Shown here one piece after another: positions 27,589-36,022 of a stretch of DNA of 64,000 bases. A program made the translations under genes and the position numbers. This stretch comes from JADKFD01 sp050250665 (GTDB taxonomy: Bacteria; Pseudomonadota; Gammaproteobacteria; Xanthomonadales; SZUA-5), in the NCBI GenBank assembly GCA_050250665.1, contig JBFWOF010000036.1, positions 1 through 64,000 of the forward strand, written 5' to 3'. The notes below the pieces were generated by a model. The model searched no databases. It saw only the letters and a program-made list of their open reading frames with translations, and was not told where the DNA came from. The first letter of the stretch is position 1, and each line of letters begins with the position of its first letter.

Positions 27589-30309
27589 TTAGAACTTGTA
27601 GGAAGCGCCGAGCAGGTAGGTGCGGCCGTACTCGTTGTAGGAGCGCGGACGGTCCGGTGTGCCTGGATCGCGGAAGGTCTCGCGATAGGCTTCGTTGGTG
27701 ACGTTGTTGACCTGCAGCAGCACCGTCAGACCATCGAGGTCGCCGCTGAAGGAGTAGCCGGCCTGGAAGTCGATCAGATCCTCACCCTCGACATAACGGG
27801 TTTCGCGATCCGCACCGAAGCCCTGGATCTCGCCGACGAAGGACGAGCGACTGCGTTGACTGACTCGGGTCGAGAAGCCGTACTTTTCGTAGTACAGCGT
27901 GATATTCGAGACATAGCGCGACAGACCCGGCAGTGGCTGGCTGGTACCCGGACCCTGCGGCCTGACACCGCTGCGGGTGTCGGAATAGCTGCCGAGCATG
28001 CCGAAGCCATCCAGCATCGGCACGAACTCGCCGAAGGGCAGCGACAGCGCCAGTTCCCAGCCGTTGATCGAGCCACCCTTGCCGTTCACCGGACGGGTGA
28101 AGCGGCCGATGGTCGAGGTCGGAATCTGACCGGTGAAGCCGCTCAGATCAAAGACGCTGAAGTCGAAGTCCACACCCTGATCGTAGATGTAGTTCTTCAG
28201 ATCCTTGTGGAAGCCGGCTGCGCTGACATAACCCTTGCCGCCAAACAGGTAGTACTCGTAGGACAGATCGAAGCTGGTGGCACGCCAGGGCTCGAGCTCC
28301 GGGTTGCCGCCGCCGCCGGACCACTCGCCGCGGGTGGTGTCGATGCCGAAACCGTTGTTGGCGCGCATCTGATCCATACGCGGACGTGCCAGCTGCTTGG
28401 CCACACCCACGCGCAGACTCTGCTCATCGGTCAGCGAGAAGATCAGGTTCAAGCTCGGCAGCACATCGTTGTAATCGTTGCCGCCCTTGAACGGTTGGGC
28501 TTGGGTGGCATTGCCGCCCGGAACCGCGAAACCCTCGGACTCCTGATCGGCATTGACGTACTGGATGCCCAGGTTGCCACGCACCGGAATGTCGCCGATC
28601 TGGCCATCGATGTTCAGCTTGAAATAGCTGGTGATGACGGTTTCGTTGACTTCCCAATCCTTGTTGAGAATGTCCTGGTTGATGTTGGTGCGCGGCGTGT
28701 ACAGATTGAAGGCGCCCGGGACGCTGTAGGCGATCGTGCCGGGAATGCCGGTGAAACTGAGGTTGCCGGCGCTCTGCAGGATGTTCGACGGAATCGGCAG
28801 CGGCTGGCGGTTGTTGGCGAGGTCGAGGAAGGCCTCGGCCACGGCGCGGCTCTTGCTGCGCTTGGACCAGTTCGAACCGAAGTCGAAGCTGCTGAACATT
28901 TCGCTGTCGAGCGAACGCGTCAGCGAGAAGCGTGCCGAATCCAGCTTGTCCTCGAACTTCGGATACTTGATGTAGCCGTCCTGGCCCCAGCCGCCGGGAT
29001 CGCGCAGCTGGATGACATTGGGATCGGCGTAATCGATGCCGAAATCCAGGTTCGGCAGGCCGGTGCGGCGATTCAGCGTGAAGTTGACGATGTCCGAACC
29101 GGCGGCGCCGGCATAGGTTTCGAGGATGGACTCGTCACGGTTGGCCTTGGAATGGCTGAAGTCGGCCATGCCGGTCCAGTATTCGTTGAAGGTGAACTCG
29201 TTCTTGAAGCCGATCGCGAAGATATCGTCCTCGCGCTTGTTGCGGTCGTTGCGCAACACCGGACGCACACCGTTGTAGGTGCCGGCAATGACCAGACCAT
29301 CGTCGACCACGGCATTGGTCAGCGGCGCACCGGACCAATGCAAGCCGGTCTGCAGGCCACGGGTGGTCTCGACGCGCTCGAACTTCGAGTAGTACAGATC
29401 CAGCGCGCCGTTGTAGCTGTCACTGGGCTGCCATTCCAGCACCGCCATCAGACCATCGCGGACATTCGAGGTGGACGTGGCGAAGCTCTCCGAGCCACCG
29501 AGGATCAGGGTGTTGGCCTGACCGCCGACGGTGTCGGTCGGGTAACCCCAGGCGTTCCAGCGCTCGGCCTGACCGGGCGAGTCCAGACGCGCAAAGCCGA
29601 TGGCCAGACCGATGGTGTTGTCGGCGAACTGGTCGATATAGGAAGCGCTGACGCGGTAGCCGGTGTCGTCATAACCCGGATTGACCTCGCCCACCGAATT
29701 CTTCTCGTAGCGGCCGTTGACCGAGACCACGCGCTTGCCGAAGGCCAGCGGACGCACGGTCTGCAGATCCACGGTGCCGGAAATGCCCTGGGCCACCAGA
29801 TTGGCATCAGGGGTCTTGTAGATGACCACCTGATTGAGCAGTTCCGAGGGGTACTGATCGAACTCGACGCTGCGGTTGTCGCCGCTGGACACCTGCTCAC
29901 GACCGTTGAGCAAGGTGGTCGAGAAGTCGCCAGCCAGACCGCGGATGCTGATCGTGGTGGCGCGGCCGGCCACACGCTGTGCCGCCAGACCGGGCAGACG
30001 GGCGATCGATTCGGCAATGCTGGAATCCGGCAGTTTGCCGATGTCTTCGGCCGACACTGCCTCGATGATGGACGTCGATTCCTGCTTGATCGAAATGGCG
30101 CTCTCGATGCCGCGGCGGATGCCGGTGACTTCGACCACGTCCATTTCCTTGGCCTTCTCAGCCGCGGCCGCCTTGCGCGCTGCTTCGCGCTCCTTGGCGG
30201 TCATGGTCTGGTCCTGGTCATCGGCGTTTTGTGCGTAGGCACCTGCGGAAACCATCAAGGTCGCCGAAGCCAACGCCATGAACAACATGTTGCGCTTGAG
30301 TTTCAACAT
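27589..30309 (-). CDS. TonB-dependent receptor (maltodextrin-type)
   Basis: A 906-residue outer-membrane receptor. From the ATG at 30309 (GGAGGGGAG ribosome site) it starts with a signal peptide ending SAGAYAQ. Next are an Ala/Lys-rich stretch and a TonB-box-like MDVVEVTG. The plug follows, with LPDSSIAESIARLPGL and ISIRGL. The beta barrel ends in YLLGASYKF with a terminal Phe. It belongs to the TonB receptor group with conserved PGFDDTGYR-like barrel motifs that import oligosaccharides, such as MalA of Caulobacter. The opposing GH13 gene and downstream halogenase fit a maltodextrin locus. The frame is open to 30501, but the signal peptide decides the start. Substrate is inferred from neighbours. 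Confidence 0.94.
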   Translation of the reverse strand: MLKLKRNMLFMALASATLMVSAGAYAQNADDQDQTMTAKEREAARKAAAAEKAKEMDVVEVTGIRRGIESAISIKQESTSIIEAVSAEDIGKLPDSSIAESIARLPGLAAQRVAGRATTISIRGLAGDFSTTLLNGREQVSSGDNRSVEFDQYPSELLNQVVIYKTPDANLVAQGISGTVDLQTVRPLAFGKRVVSVNGRYEKNSVGEVNPGYDDTGYRVSASYIDQFADNTIGLAIGFARLDSPGQAERWNAWGYPTDTVGGQANTLILGGSESFATSTSNVRDGLMAVLEWQPSDSYNGALDLYYSKFERVETTRGLQTGLHWSGAPLTNAVVDDGLVIAGTYNGVRPVLRNDRNKREDDIFAIGFKNEFTFNEYWTGMADFSHSKANRDESILETYAGAAGSDIVNFTLNRRTGLPNLDFGIDYADPNVIQLRDPGGWGQDGYIKYPKFEDKLDSARFSLTRSLDSEMFSSFDFGSNWSKRSKSRAVAEAFLDLANNRQPLPIPSNILQSAGNLSFTGIPGTIAYSVPGAFNLYTPRTNINQDILNKDWEVNETVITSYFKLNIDGQIGDIPVRGNLGIQYVNADQESEGFAVPGGNATQAQPFKGGNDYNDVLPSLNLIFSLTDEQSLRVGVAKQLARPRMDQMRANNGFGIDTTRGEWSGGGGNPELEPWRATSFDLSYEYYLFGGKGYVSAAGFHKDLKNYIYDQGVDFDFSVFDLSGFTGQIPTSTIGRFTRPVNGKGGSINGWELALSLPFGEFVPMLDGFGMLGSYSDTRSGVRPQGPGTSQPLPGLSRYVSNITLYYEKYGFSTRVSQRSRSSFVGEIQGFGADRETRYVEGEDLIDFQAGYSFSGDLDGLTVLLQVNNVTNEAYRETFRDPGTPDRPRSYNEYGRTYLLGASYKF

Positions 30310-30616
30310 CTCCCCCTCCACTGCTGGGCGTTTCTTTGGGCACTTGGAGACAGCCAGAAAACCGGGCTTTGCGCTGTCTCCAGACTCGATTACGTCAGCG
30401 GCGACCCCTGCCTCTGCGACGTGGCGAAAATGGTAGCCGCAGCGGCCATCTGTTAAGGACTCGTTGTATACGTATTCATGGTCAATCTCGGGTTTCTGCA
30501 CTACCGATCGTCGCTTAGGTGCGGCAAAACTGACTGCCTGAACGCAATGGTGTGACGAAGACCGACCCGGTCAGGACCGCGCCCAGGGGTAGCAAATGCA
30601 ACTGCGAGAGGTGCGA
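30310..30616. promoter_or_regulatory. Divergent promoter region of TonB receptor and amylase
   Basis: A 307-base spacer without repeats, unlike most gaps here, which fits a regulated intergenic region. Promoter elements were not resolved confidently. The leader of the receptor is about 150 bases from the operator candidate. Confidence 0.55.
30465..30478. promoter_or_regulatory. Candidate LacI-family operator
   Basis: TGTATACGTATTCA is an inverted repeat with a central CG and one mismatched pair, the usual shape of LacI/GalR operators. It lies between the divergent receptor and amylase starts. The regulator at 2749-3783 is the only LacI-type protein in the window. The link is inference. Confidence 0.5.
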
Positions 30617-33223
30617 ATGTCGCTTCGATGGGGCGTGCTGGGGCTGAGCGCCTTGCTGACCGCTTGTGCTGCAATGCAGCAAAATCAACCGACTGCGGAG
30701 GCCCCGGTGGCACCGGCGGTGGCGTCGCCGGACTGGCGCGATCAGATCATCTATTTCGCCATGATCGACCGTTTCGACGACGGCGATCCCGGCAACAACG
30801 ATCAGGGTGTGGGCGAATATGATCCCGGCCGCGGCAGCCATTACAGCGGCGGCGATCTGCGCGGACTGACGCGACGCATCGAATATATTCACGATCTGGG
30901 CGCCACCACGTTGTGGATCACGCCGCCGGTCGCCAACCAATGGTGGAACCCGACCCGTGAGCACACCGGTTACCACGGCTACTGGGCCAGCAACTTCATG
31001 GCCGTCGATGCCCATTACGGCACGCTGGCGGACTATCGGGCATTGAGCGAGTCGCTGCACCAGCGCGGCATGTATCTGCTGCAGGACATCGTGGTCAATC
31101 ACAGCGGCGACTATTTCAGCTACGACGGACCCTGGGATCCGTCCGATCCGACCCGGAATTTCCGCCGCCATCCGGACCCCGACGGCAACAGCGCACCCAC
31201 CCAGCCACCCTTCGATCTCAACAACGTACTGGACCCGGCGCAGCGCGCGGCGGCCATCTATCACTACACCCCGAATGTGCGCGATTTTGCCGATCCCGAG
31301 CAGGAAGCCAATTTCCAGATGTCCGGACTGGACGATCTGAACACCGAAAACCCGCGCGTGCGCGAGGCTCTGCGCCAAAGCTATGGCTGGTGGATCCGGG
31401 AGGTCGGAGTCGACGGCTTTCGGGTCGATACCGCCTTCTATGTGCCGCCAGCCTTCTTCGAGGACTTCCTGTACTCGGCAGACGCCAGATATCCGGGCAT
31501 CGACCGGGTGGCGCGCGCCACCGGCCGCGAGCACTTCCATGTCTTCGGCGAGGGCTTCGCCCTGGATGCGCCCGGCAGCGATGCCGCCATGCGCAAGATC
31601 GATAGTTATATGCGCGGCGAGAACGGTGAGCCGCGCATGCCCGGGATGATCAATTTTCCGCTCTACGGCAGTCTGGTCGACGTCTACGCCCGTGGCCGCC
31701 CCACCGCTGAGCTGGCGGCGCGCATCGAGGCGATGATGCGCATCCACGCCCAGCCCCACCTGATGCCGAGCTTCATCGACAACCACGACGTCGACCGCTT
31801 TCTGGCCGGCGGCAGCGAGGCGGCCATGCGTCAGGCCCTGCTGGCCATGCTCACACTGCCCGGCATACCGACCCTCTACTACGGCACCGAGCAGGGTTTC
31901 CGCGAGCCGCGCGCGGCGATGTTTGCGGCCGGCTATGGCTCTGGCGGCATTGACCACTTCGACACCCGGTCGCCCTGGTTCCAGTACCTCAAATCCGCGA
32001 TCGCGCTGCGCCGCAGCCATCCTGTGCTGTCGCGCGGCACACCCGAGATTCTCCATCGCAACCCGGCCGGCGCCGGCGCCCTGGCCTGGCGCATGTCCTG
32101 GCAGGAGCAGCAGGCCATCGTCGTCTTCAACAGCAGCGATGAGCGCACGCTGCTCGATGGCATGCCCACCCAACTGGCGCCCGGAACACGCTTGCGCCCG
32201 CTGTTCGCCATCGATGGCAAGGCGCCATCCCCGCAGGTGGATGGCGCCGGCCGGATCAGTCTGGAACTGCCGCCGCGCAGCGGCTATGTGTGGCAGCCCG
32301 GCAGCATCGAAGCGATCACGGCGCCAGCGCGAGCAGCGCCGACGCTGGAGCCGATCCAGAACACCGTCCACAGCGAGGACTTCCGCATCGCCGGTCGCGC
32401 CAGCGGCCCGATCAGGGTGGTCGTCGATGGCCAGCTGGCACAGGCGCAGAGCGTCGAGCCCGATGCCGACGGCCGCTGGACAGCGACGGTCGATACCGGC
32501 GACATGCTCGATCCGGGCATCGAGCATCATCTGGTGGCCTGGGATGGCGAGTCCGGGCAGGCCTCGGCGGCCCGCAATTTTCGCGTTCAGCGCGAATGGC
32601 GGCTGTTGGCCGATGTGGCCGACCCGGACGGCGACGATCACGGACCCGATGGCGGCTACCAGTATCCCGACGATCCGGGTTGGCGCCTGGAACGTCCGGC
32701 CGACATCCAGCGCGTGCGCGTGTTCGGCTCGGGGGGATCGCTCAGGGTGGAACTGACCATGCACCAGGTCCTCACTCCCTGGAATCCGCCCAACGGCTTC
32801 GACCATGTCGCGTTCACGCTGTTCGTGGAGCTGCCGCAGGCTGGACCTGGCGTGCGGGTGATGCCACTGCAGAACGGTGAGCTGCCGGGTGATCTGCGCT
32901 GGCACTTCCGTTTGCGTGCCCATGGCTGGAGCAATGCCTGGTTCAGTGCCGCCGGTGCCAGCGCCGAATCCGAAGGCAGCGCGGTGATCCCGACCGCGAC
33001 CATCGTCGCGGATCAGAGCGCGCGCAGCGTGAGCTTCACCCTGCCGCGGGCGGCGCTGGGCCATCCCGACACGCTGTCGGGCGCGCGCCTCTATCTCAAC
33101 ACCTGGGATTACGATGGCGGCTACCGTGAACTCGGGCCCACGGCCGGCCCGCACCGCTTTGGCGGCGGTCAGCCGGATGGGCCGCTGGTCATGGACGACA
33201 TCCCAGTGATCGAGCTGCGCTGA
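30617..33223 (+). CDS. GH13 amylase lipoprotein with glucodextranase-type C-terminal domain
   Basis: An 868-residue secreted alpha-glucan hydrolase. The signal ends in LLTAC, a lipobox. The catalytic domain (about 40-460) shows QDIVVNH, GFRVDTAF with the nucleophile, VFGEGF with the acid/base, and FIDNHDVDRF. A beta domain follows to about 560. The C-terminal 230 residues, from VADPDGDDHGPDGGYQYPDD through WNPPNGFDHV, match the Glucodextran_C carbohydrate-binding type domain. The ATG at 30617 was chosen over 30596 for its GAGAGG ribosome site. It diverges from the receptor gene, so it probably supplies surface-made oligosaccharides to it. Confidence 0.93.
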   Translation: MSLRWGVLGLSALLTACAAMQQNQPTAEAPVAPAVASPDWRDQIIYFAMIDRFDDGDPGNNDQGVGEYDPGRGSHYSGGDLRGLTRRIEYIHDLGATTLWITPPVANQWWNPTREHTGYHGYWASNFMAVDAHYGTLADYRALSESLHQRGMYLLQDIVVNHSGDYFSYDGPWDPSDPTRNFRRHPDPDGNSAPTQPPFDLNNVLDPAQRAAAIYHYTPNVRDFADPEQEANFQMSGLDDLNTENPRVREALRQSYGWWIREVGVDGFRVDTAFYVPPAFFEDFLYSADARYPGIDRVARATGREHFHVFGEGFALDAPGSDAAMRKIDSYMRGENGEPRMPGMINFPLYGSLVDVYARGRPTAELAARIEAMMRIHAQPHLMPSFIDNHDVDRFLAGGSEAAMRQALLAMLTLPGIPTLYYGTEQGFREPRAAMFAAGYGSGGIDHFDTRSPWFQYLKSAIALRRSHPVLSRGTPEILHRNPAGAGALAWRMSWQEQQAIVVFNSSDERTLLDGMPTQLAPGTRLRPLFAIDGKAPSPQVDGAGRISLELPPRSGYVWQPGSIEAITAPARAAPTLEPIQNTVHSEDFRIAGRASGPIRVVVDGQLAQAQSVEPDADGRWTATVDTGDMLDPGIEHHLVAWDGESGQASAARNFRVQREWRLLADVADPDGDDHGPDGGYQYPDDPGWRLERPADIQRVRVFGSGGSLRVELTMHQVLTPWNPPNGFDHVAFTLFVELPQAGPGVRVMPLQNGELPGDLRWHFRLRAHGWSNAWFSAAGASAESEGSAVIPTATIVADQSARSVSFTLPRAALGHPDTLSGARLYLNTWDYDGGYRELGPTAGPHRFGGGQPDGPLVMDDIPVIELR

Positions 33224-33270
33224 TCAGGGTCGCGCGGCAAACCCTGCTGCAGCCGGGCCGTAGCTTGGGC

Positions 33271-33339
33271 GTAGGTTGGGCAAAGCGCAGCGTGCCCAAC
33301 AACCCGGCAGTCCGTTGGGCACGCCGCGCTTGGCCCAAC
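33271..33339. repeat. GTAGGTTGGGCA REP pair
   Basis: A unit starting GTAGGTTGGGCAAAGCGCAG and closing TGCCCAAC is followed by a second GTTGGGCACGCCGCGCTTGG unit. Together they form hairpins after the amylase gene; they may act as its terminator. Confidence 0.75.
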
Positions 33340-33482
33340 GGTCATGGCTGCGAGTCACTCGCAATCATGAGATCGCTGGTGCCACGACCGTTGCATGGGG
33401 TTTCTTGCCTAAGCCCTCCCCAACCCGCCCCGAACATCGGGGAGGGCGCGACAGCACTCGTCTGAACGACTTTCACGGCAAC

Positions 33483-33998
33483 CTACGATTGACGGTCCCT
33501 GGGTACCGAGGCTGGTGGCTCGATCCGCGGGAAGACGGCGTGACCCGAGATGTCCGGATCCAGTGCCTTGCCATCGACTTCCACCCAGGCATGCGCCTGC
33601 AGCGGCGGGTCCTTGCTCACCACGCCGATCTTCAGTTCGGGCTGCAGACCGCGACGGCGCAGCAGCAACCAGACCACCAGGGCCTGGCGCAGACAGGTCG
33701 TCGGCCAGAGGCTGCCGGCACCGACGGCGCGGGCCAGATCGGCAATGCGCCGAGGCGTCGGTTCGATGCCAGGATCGGCCAATCCTGAGGGAAGTGGCCG
33801 GGCCCAGCGCGCCATCCAGCGCCAGGTACGCTGGAAGCCGAGCAGCCGCAGCGACAGATCCACCAGCGGCAGCAGCAACAGAACCCTGGCGACCAGCCGG
33901 CGCTCTGCGGTCGGCAGTCGCCGCCAACGCGCAAGCCGCGAAGGTGGAGCGGTATCAGTCAAGAGCGTCGTGATGGCGGGGGCGGGCGAGTTGGCCAT
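33483..33998 (-). CDS. Lasso-peptide B2-type transglutaminase-like protein, orphan
   Basis: A 171-residue protein of the Transglut_core3 (lasso peptide biosynthesis B2) type. It has a hydrophobic N-terminal third, then a papain-like triad: Cys-102 in TTCLRQALVVWLLLRRRG, His-136 in LQAHAWVEVDG, and a downstream Asp (142 or 148). In lasso clusters the B2 protein cleaves the leader from the precursor. Here no precursor, PqqD-like B1 or asparagine-synthetase-like C gene is adjacent; the next gene is bcp, 39 bases downstream. It may be a solitary protease or a remnant. The family call rests on the motif block and length. Confidence 0.8.
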   Translation of the reverse strand: MANSPAPAITTLLTDTAPPSRLARWRRLPTAERRLVARVLLLLPLVDLSLRLLGFQRTWRWMARWARPLPSGLADPGIEPTPRRIADLARAVGAGSLWPTTCLRQALVVWLLLRRRGLQPELKIGVVSKDPPLQAHAWVEVDGKALDPDISGHAVFPRIEPPASVPRDRQS

Positions 33999-34036
33999 GG
34001 ATGATCGACCAGCATCGGCTCGGCGCGCGAGTGCCC

Positions 34037-34495
34037 TCAGCCCTGCAGATACTCCAGCACCTGCGCGGCATGCCCTTCGGCCTTGACCTTGGGCCAGACA
34101 TGCTCGACCTTGCCCTTGGCATCGATCACGAAGGTGGCTCGCTGCACACCGAAATAGGTGCGCCCGTACATGCTCTTCTCGACCCAGACGCCGAAGGCTT
34201 CCAGCAACTTCTTTTCCGGATCGATCAGCAACGGAAAGTTGAGCTGATACTTGGTCACGAACTTGCCGTGGGCCTTGGCGTCATCCGGGCTGGCCCCGAA
34301 GATCGGCACGCCCAGGTCCTTGAACTTGGGGATGTTGTCACGGAAGGAACAGGCCTCCTTGGTGCAACCGGGCGTGTCGTCCTTGGGATAGAAATAGATC
34401 ACATAGCGCTGACCGCGCAGCTTCTTCGAGCTGATCGTGCCGGCGCTGTCCGACTCCAGGCTGAAATCCGGTACTGCATCACCAACCTGCAACAT
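34037..34495 (-). CDS. bcp: Thioredoxin-dependent thiol peroxidase Bcp
   Basis: A 152-residue peroxiredoxin that reduces peroxides with thioredoxin. The peroxidatic Cys is in DDTPGCTKEACSF, with the second Cys five residues later as in atypical two-Cys Bcp proteins; the GRTYFGVQRATFVID block is also conserved. The ATG at 34495 has an AGGAG ribosome site and fits family length. The frame remains open upstream to 34717, but that extension only translates a heptamer array. Confidence 0.96.
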   Translation of the reverse strand: MLQVGDAVPDFSLESDSAGTISSKKLRGQRYVIYFYPKDDTPGCTKEACSFRDNIPKFKDLGVPIFGASPDDAKAHGKFVTKYQLNFPLLIDPEKKLLEAFGVWVEKSMYGRTYFGVQRATFVIDAKGKVEHVWPKVKAEGHAAQVLEYLQG

Positions 34496-34560
34496 GGCGG
34501 GCTCCTCATGGTTGTGGATGGCGTGAAGGTTAGCGGATGAGGCTTGCAGGTGGTGTGTAG

Positions 34561-34704
34561 TCGGTTGTCGGTTGTCGGTTGTCGGTTGCTGGTTGCCGGT
34601 TGCCGGTTGCTGGTTGCCGGTTGCCGGTTGCCGGTTGCCGGTTGTCGGTTGCCGGTTGTCGGTTGTCGGTTGTCGGTTGTCGGTTGTCGGTTGTCGGTTG
34701 TCGG
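34561..34704. repeat. Heptamer tandem array, about 20 copies
   Basis: 144 bases of TCGGTTG with single-base variants (CCGGTTG, CTGGTTG) in an irregular mixture. It lies 66 bases upstream of the bcp start, in the gap 34496-34872. A decayed GTGGGAGCGG unit sits at 34843-34864. The array shifts frame each 7 bases, so all three frames are open. Confidence 0.93.
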
Positions 34705-34872
34705 AAAATGCTGGCACGGCAGCGCTTGCGGGCGCGACGCGACGCGACGCGAGGGTGGATCTCAGCTGCGTCAGTCACATTGGCACGCAAAGGCAGCTTC
34801 ATCGCGACCTCTTGATCTCGCGTGCCCTCGTGCCACAGCGGTCGCGGATGAATCCGCTCCCACGGGCTTCGA

Positions 34873-35490
34873 CTACGCCTCCAGCACCGCCTTCAGCCGA
34901 TCCAGGGCCTCGCCCCAGGCGCGGCGGTAGCCATCGGCTTCGGCCCGGGTCTGCAGGCGGTCGATGGTCACCATCACCGTGGTCTTGGCGCCGGACGGGG
35001 CGAACTTGATTTCCACCGGCGTCGGCGCCGTCAGCTCCGGATCTTCCCAGATCAGACGGATGACCTTGCCCGGGTTGGCCTTCTTCACGGTGGCCCGATT
35101 GCCATCGGCATTGGCCAGGCTGCCGCCGTCCTTGATATCGACCTCATGGCCGGGGCCCAGCCAGCGGTCGAGTTCCGCGGCGCTGGCGAAGCTGGCATGG
35201 CAGCGGGCGGGCTCAGCCTTGATCGATTTGGTGGCGCAGATGGTGTAGCCCCTGGGCTTGCCGTCCTTTTCCAGCTGTCCGCGCGCGATCTCGTATTCGC
35301 AGTTGATGGTCGGCGACCACCAGACATCCACTTTCATGTCCTGGAACAGCCACCGGCCGATCTCGCGACGACCGAGTCCAGGGCCGCCGCGGGCGTCGAT
35401 CAGTTCGAACCATTCGCTCAGAGTCTTTCCGGTGGCGGCCTTGCAGCTGTCTTCGCCGACCGGATGATCGGACTTGCGTTCGACTTTCAT
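34873..35490 (-). CDS. SRPBCC (AHSA1/START-like) domain protein
   Basis: A 205-residue cytoplasmic protein. The first 60 residues (including GKTLSEWFELIDARGG) look like a helical DUF4287-type segment. The rest is a helix-grip fold with SPTINCEYEIARG, VIRLIWED and the C-terminal helix GYRRAWGEALDRLKAVLE. Such proteins bind small hydrophobic ligands or act as chaperone cofactors; the specific role is unknown. GGAG lies 8 bases before the ATG. It follows the AraC and DUF1761 genes in the same orientation, with 25 bases to DUF1761. Confidence 0.85.
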   Translation of the reverse strand: MKVERKSDHPVGEDSCKAATGKTLSEWFELIDARGGPGLGRREIGRWLFQDMKVDVWWSPTINCEYEIARGQLEKDGKPRGYTICATKSIKAEPARCHASFASAAELDRWLGPGHEVDIKDGGSLANADGNRATVKKANPGKVIRLIWEDPELTAPTPVEIKFAPSGAKTTVMVTIDRLQTRAEADGYRRAWGEALDRLKAVLEA

Positions 35491-35515
35491 GCGGATACTC
35501 CAGGGATTTCGAGGC

Positions 35516-35914
35516 TCACGGCCACAGCGCCAGAATCAGACCGATCAGGGTGAATTGCAGCGTGTGATAGCCGCCGTTGATCAGGAACAGCTTCAGGCTC
35601 TTGCGCTCGAAAAGGTAGTTGATGCCGAAGCTGGATGCCACCCAGCACAGACCGGCCGACGTGCCGGCGCCCAGGCCCAGGGCCAGCGGCGGACGCGGCC
35701 CGAGAAACAGGGCAAACACGAAAGCCGCTACCAGACTCAGGACAAAGGCGAACCCGAAGATCATGCCCATGTTGGCATTCTGCATCTGGGCATCGCTGAC
35801 GCCGGCTTCGCGCTGCCAGACCTTGGCAAAAAGCAGGGGTGAGTACCACAGACCACCGAGCAGAAAGCTGGCAACCGCGGCGGCAATGACGGCGAAGAAA
35901 TTGACTTCAGGCAT
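35516..35914 (-). CDS. DUF1761 membrane protein
   Basis: A 132-residue inner-membrane protein with four hydrophobic helices. The N-terminal NFFAVIAAAVASFLLGGLWY followed by SPLLFAKVW is the DUF1761 signature. Function unknown. An AGGGAG ribosome site is 7 bases before the ATG. DUF1761 genes commonly accompany SRPBCC and AraC genes, as here. Confidence 0.92.
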   Translation of the reverse strand: MPEVNFFAVIAAAVASFLLGGLWYSPLLFAKVWQREAGVSDAQMQNANMGMIFGFAFVLSLVAAFVFALFLGPRPPLALGLGAGTSAGLCWVASSFGINYLFERKSLKLFLINGGYHTLQFTLIGLILALWP

Positions 35915-36022
35915 GGCAGGCTCCCTGGGAGTGGTGTGAGACCGAGGTTGGCATGGGTCGCAGCTTCGGTCTTGGAAAAAAGGTACCTGAGCCGCGGGCC
36001 TCGGCAGCGGCGGCCGTACCCA

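Noticed and set aside
27577..30456. A 959-codon plus-strand frame opposite the TonB receptor
   Set aside because: It mirrors the receptor gene; the minus strand has signal peptide, plug, barrel end, ribosome site and terminator.
30515..33154. An 879-codon minus-strand frame opposite the second amylase
   Set aside because: Shadow of the GH13 gene; no family pattern and it spans the divergent promoter region.
33483..34495. A lasso-peptide cluster including bcp
   Set aside because: No precursor, B1 or cyclase gene is adjacent, and bcp is a common housekeeping gene.
34561..34704. CRISPR-like array
   Set aside because: The unit is 7 bases with no spacers and no cas genes, so it is a simple tandem repeat.
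34496..34717. N-terminal extension of Bcp rich in DNRQPTT repeats
   Set aside because: It is translation of a 7-base tandem array that stays open in all frames; the AGGAG site and family length support the ATG at 34495.
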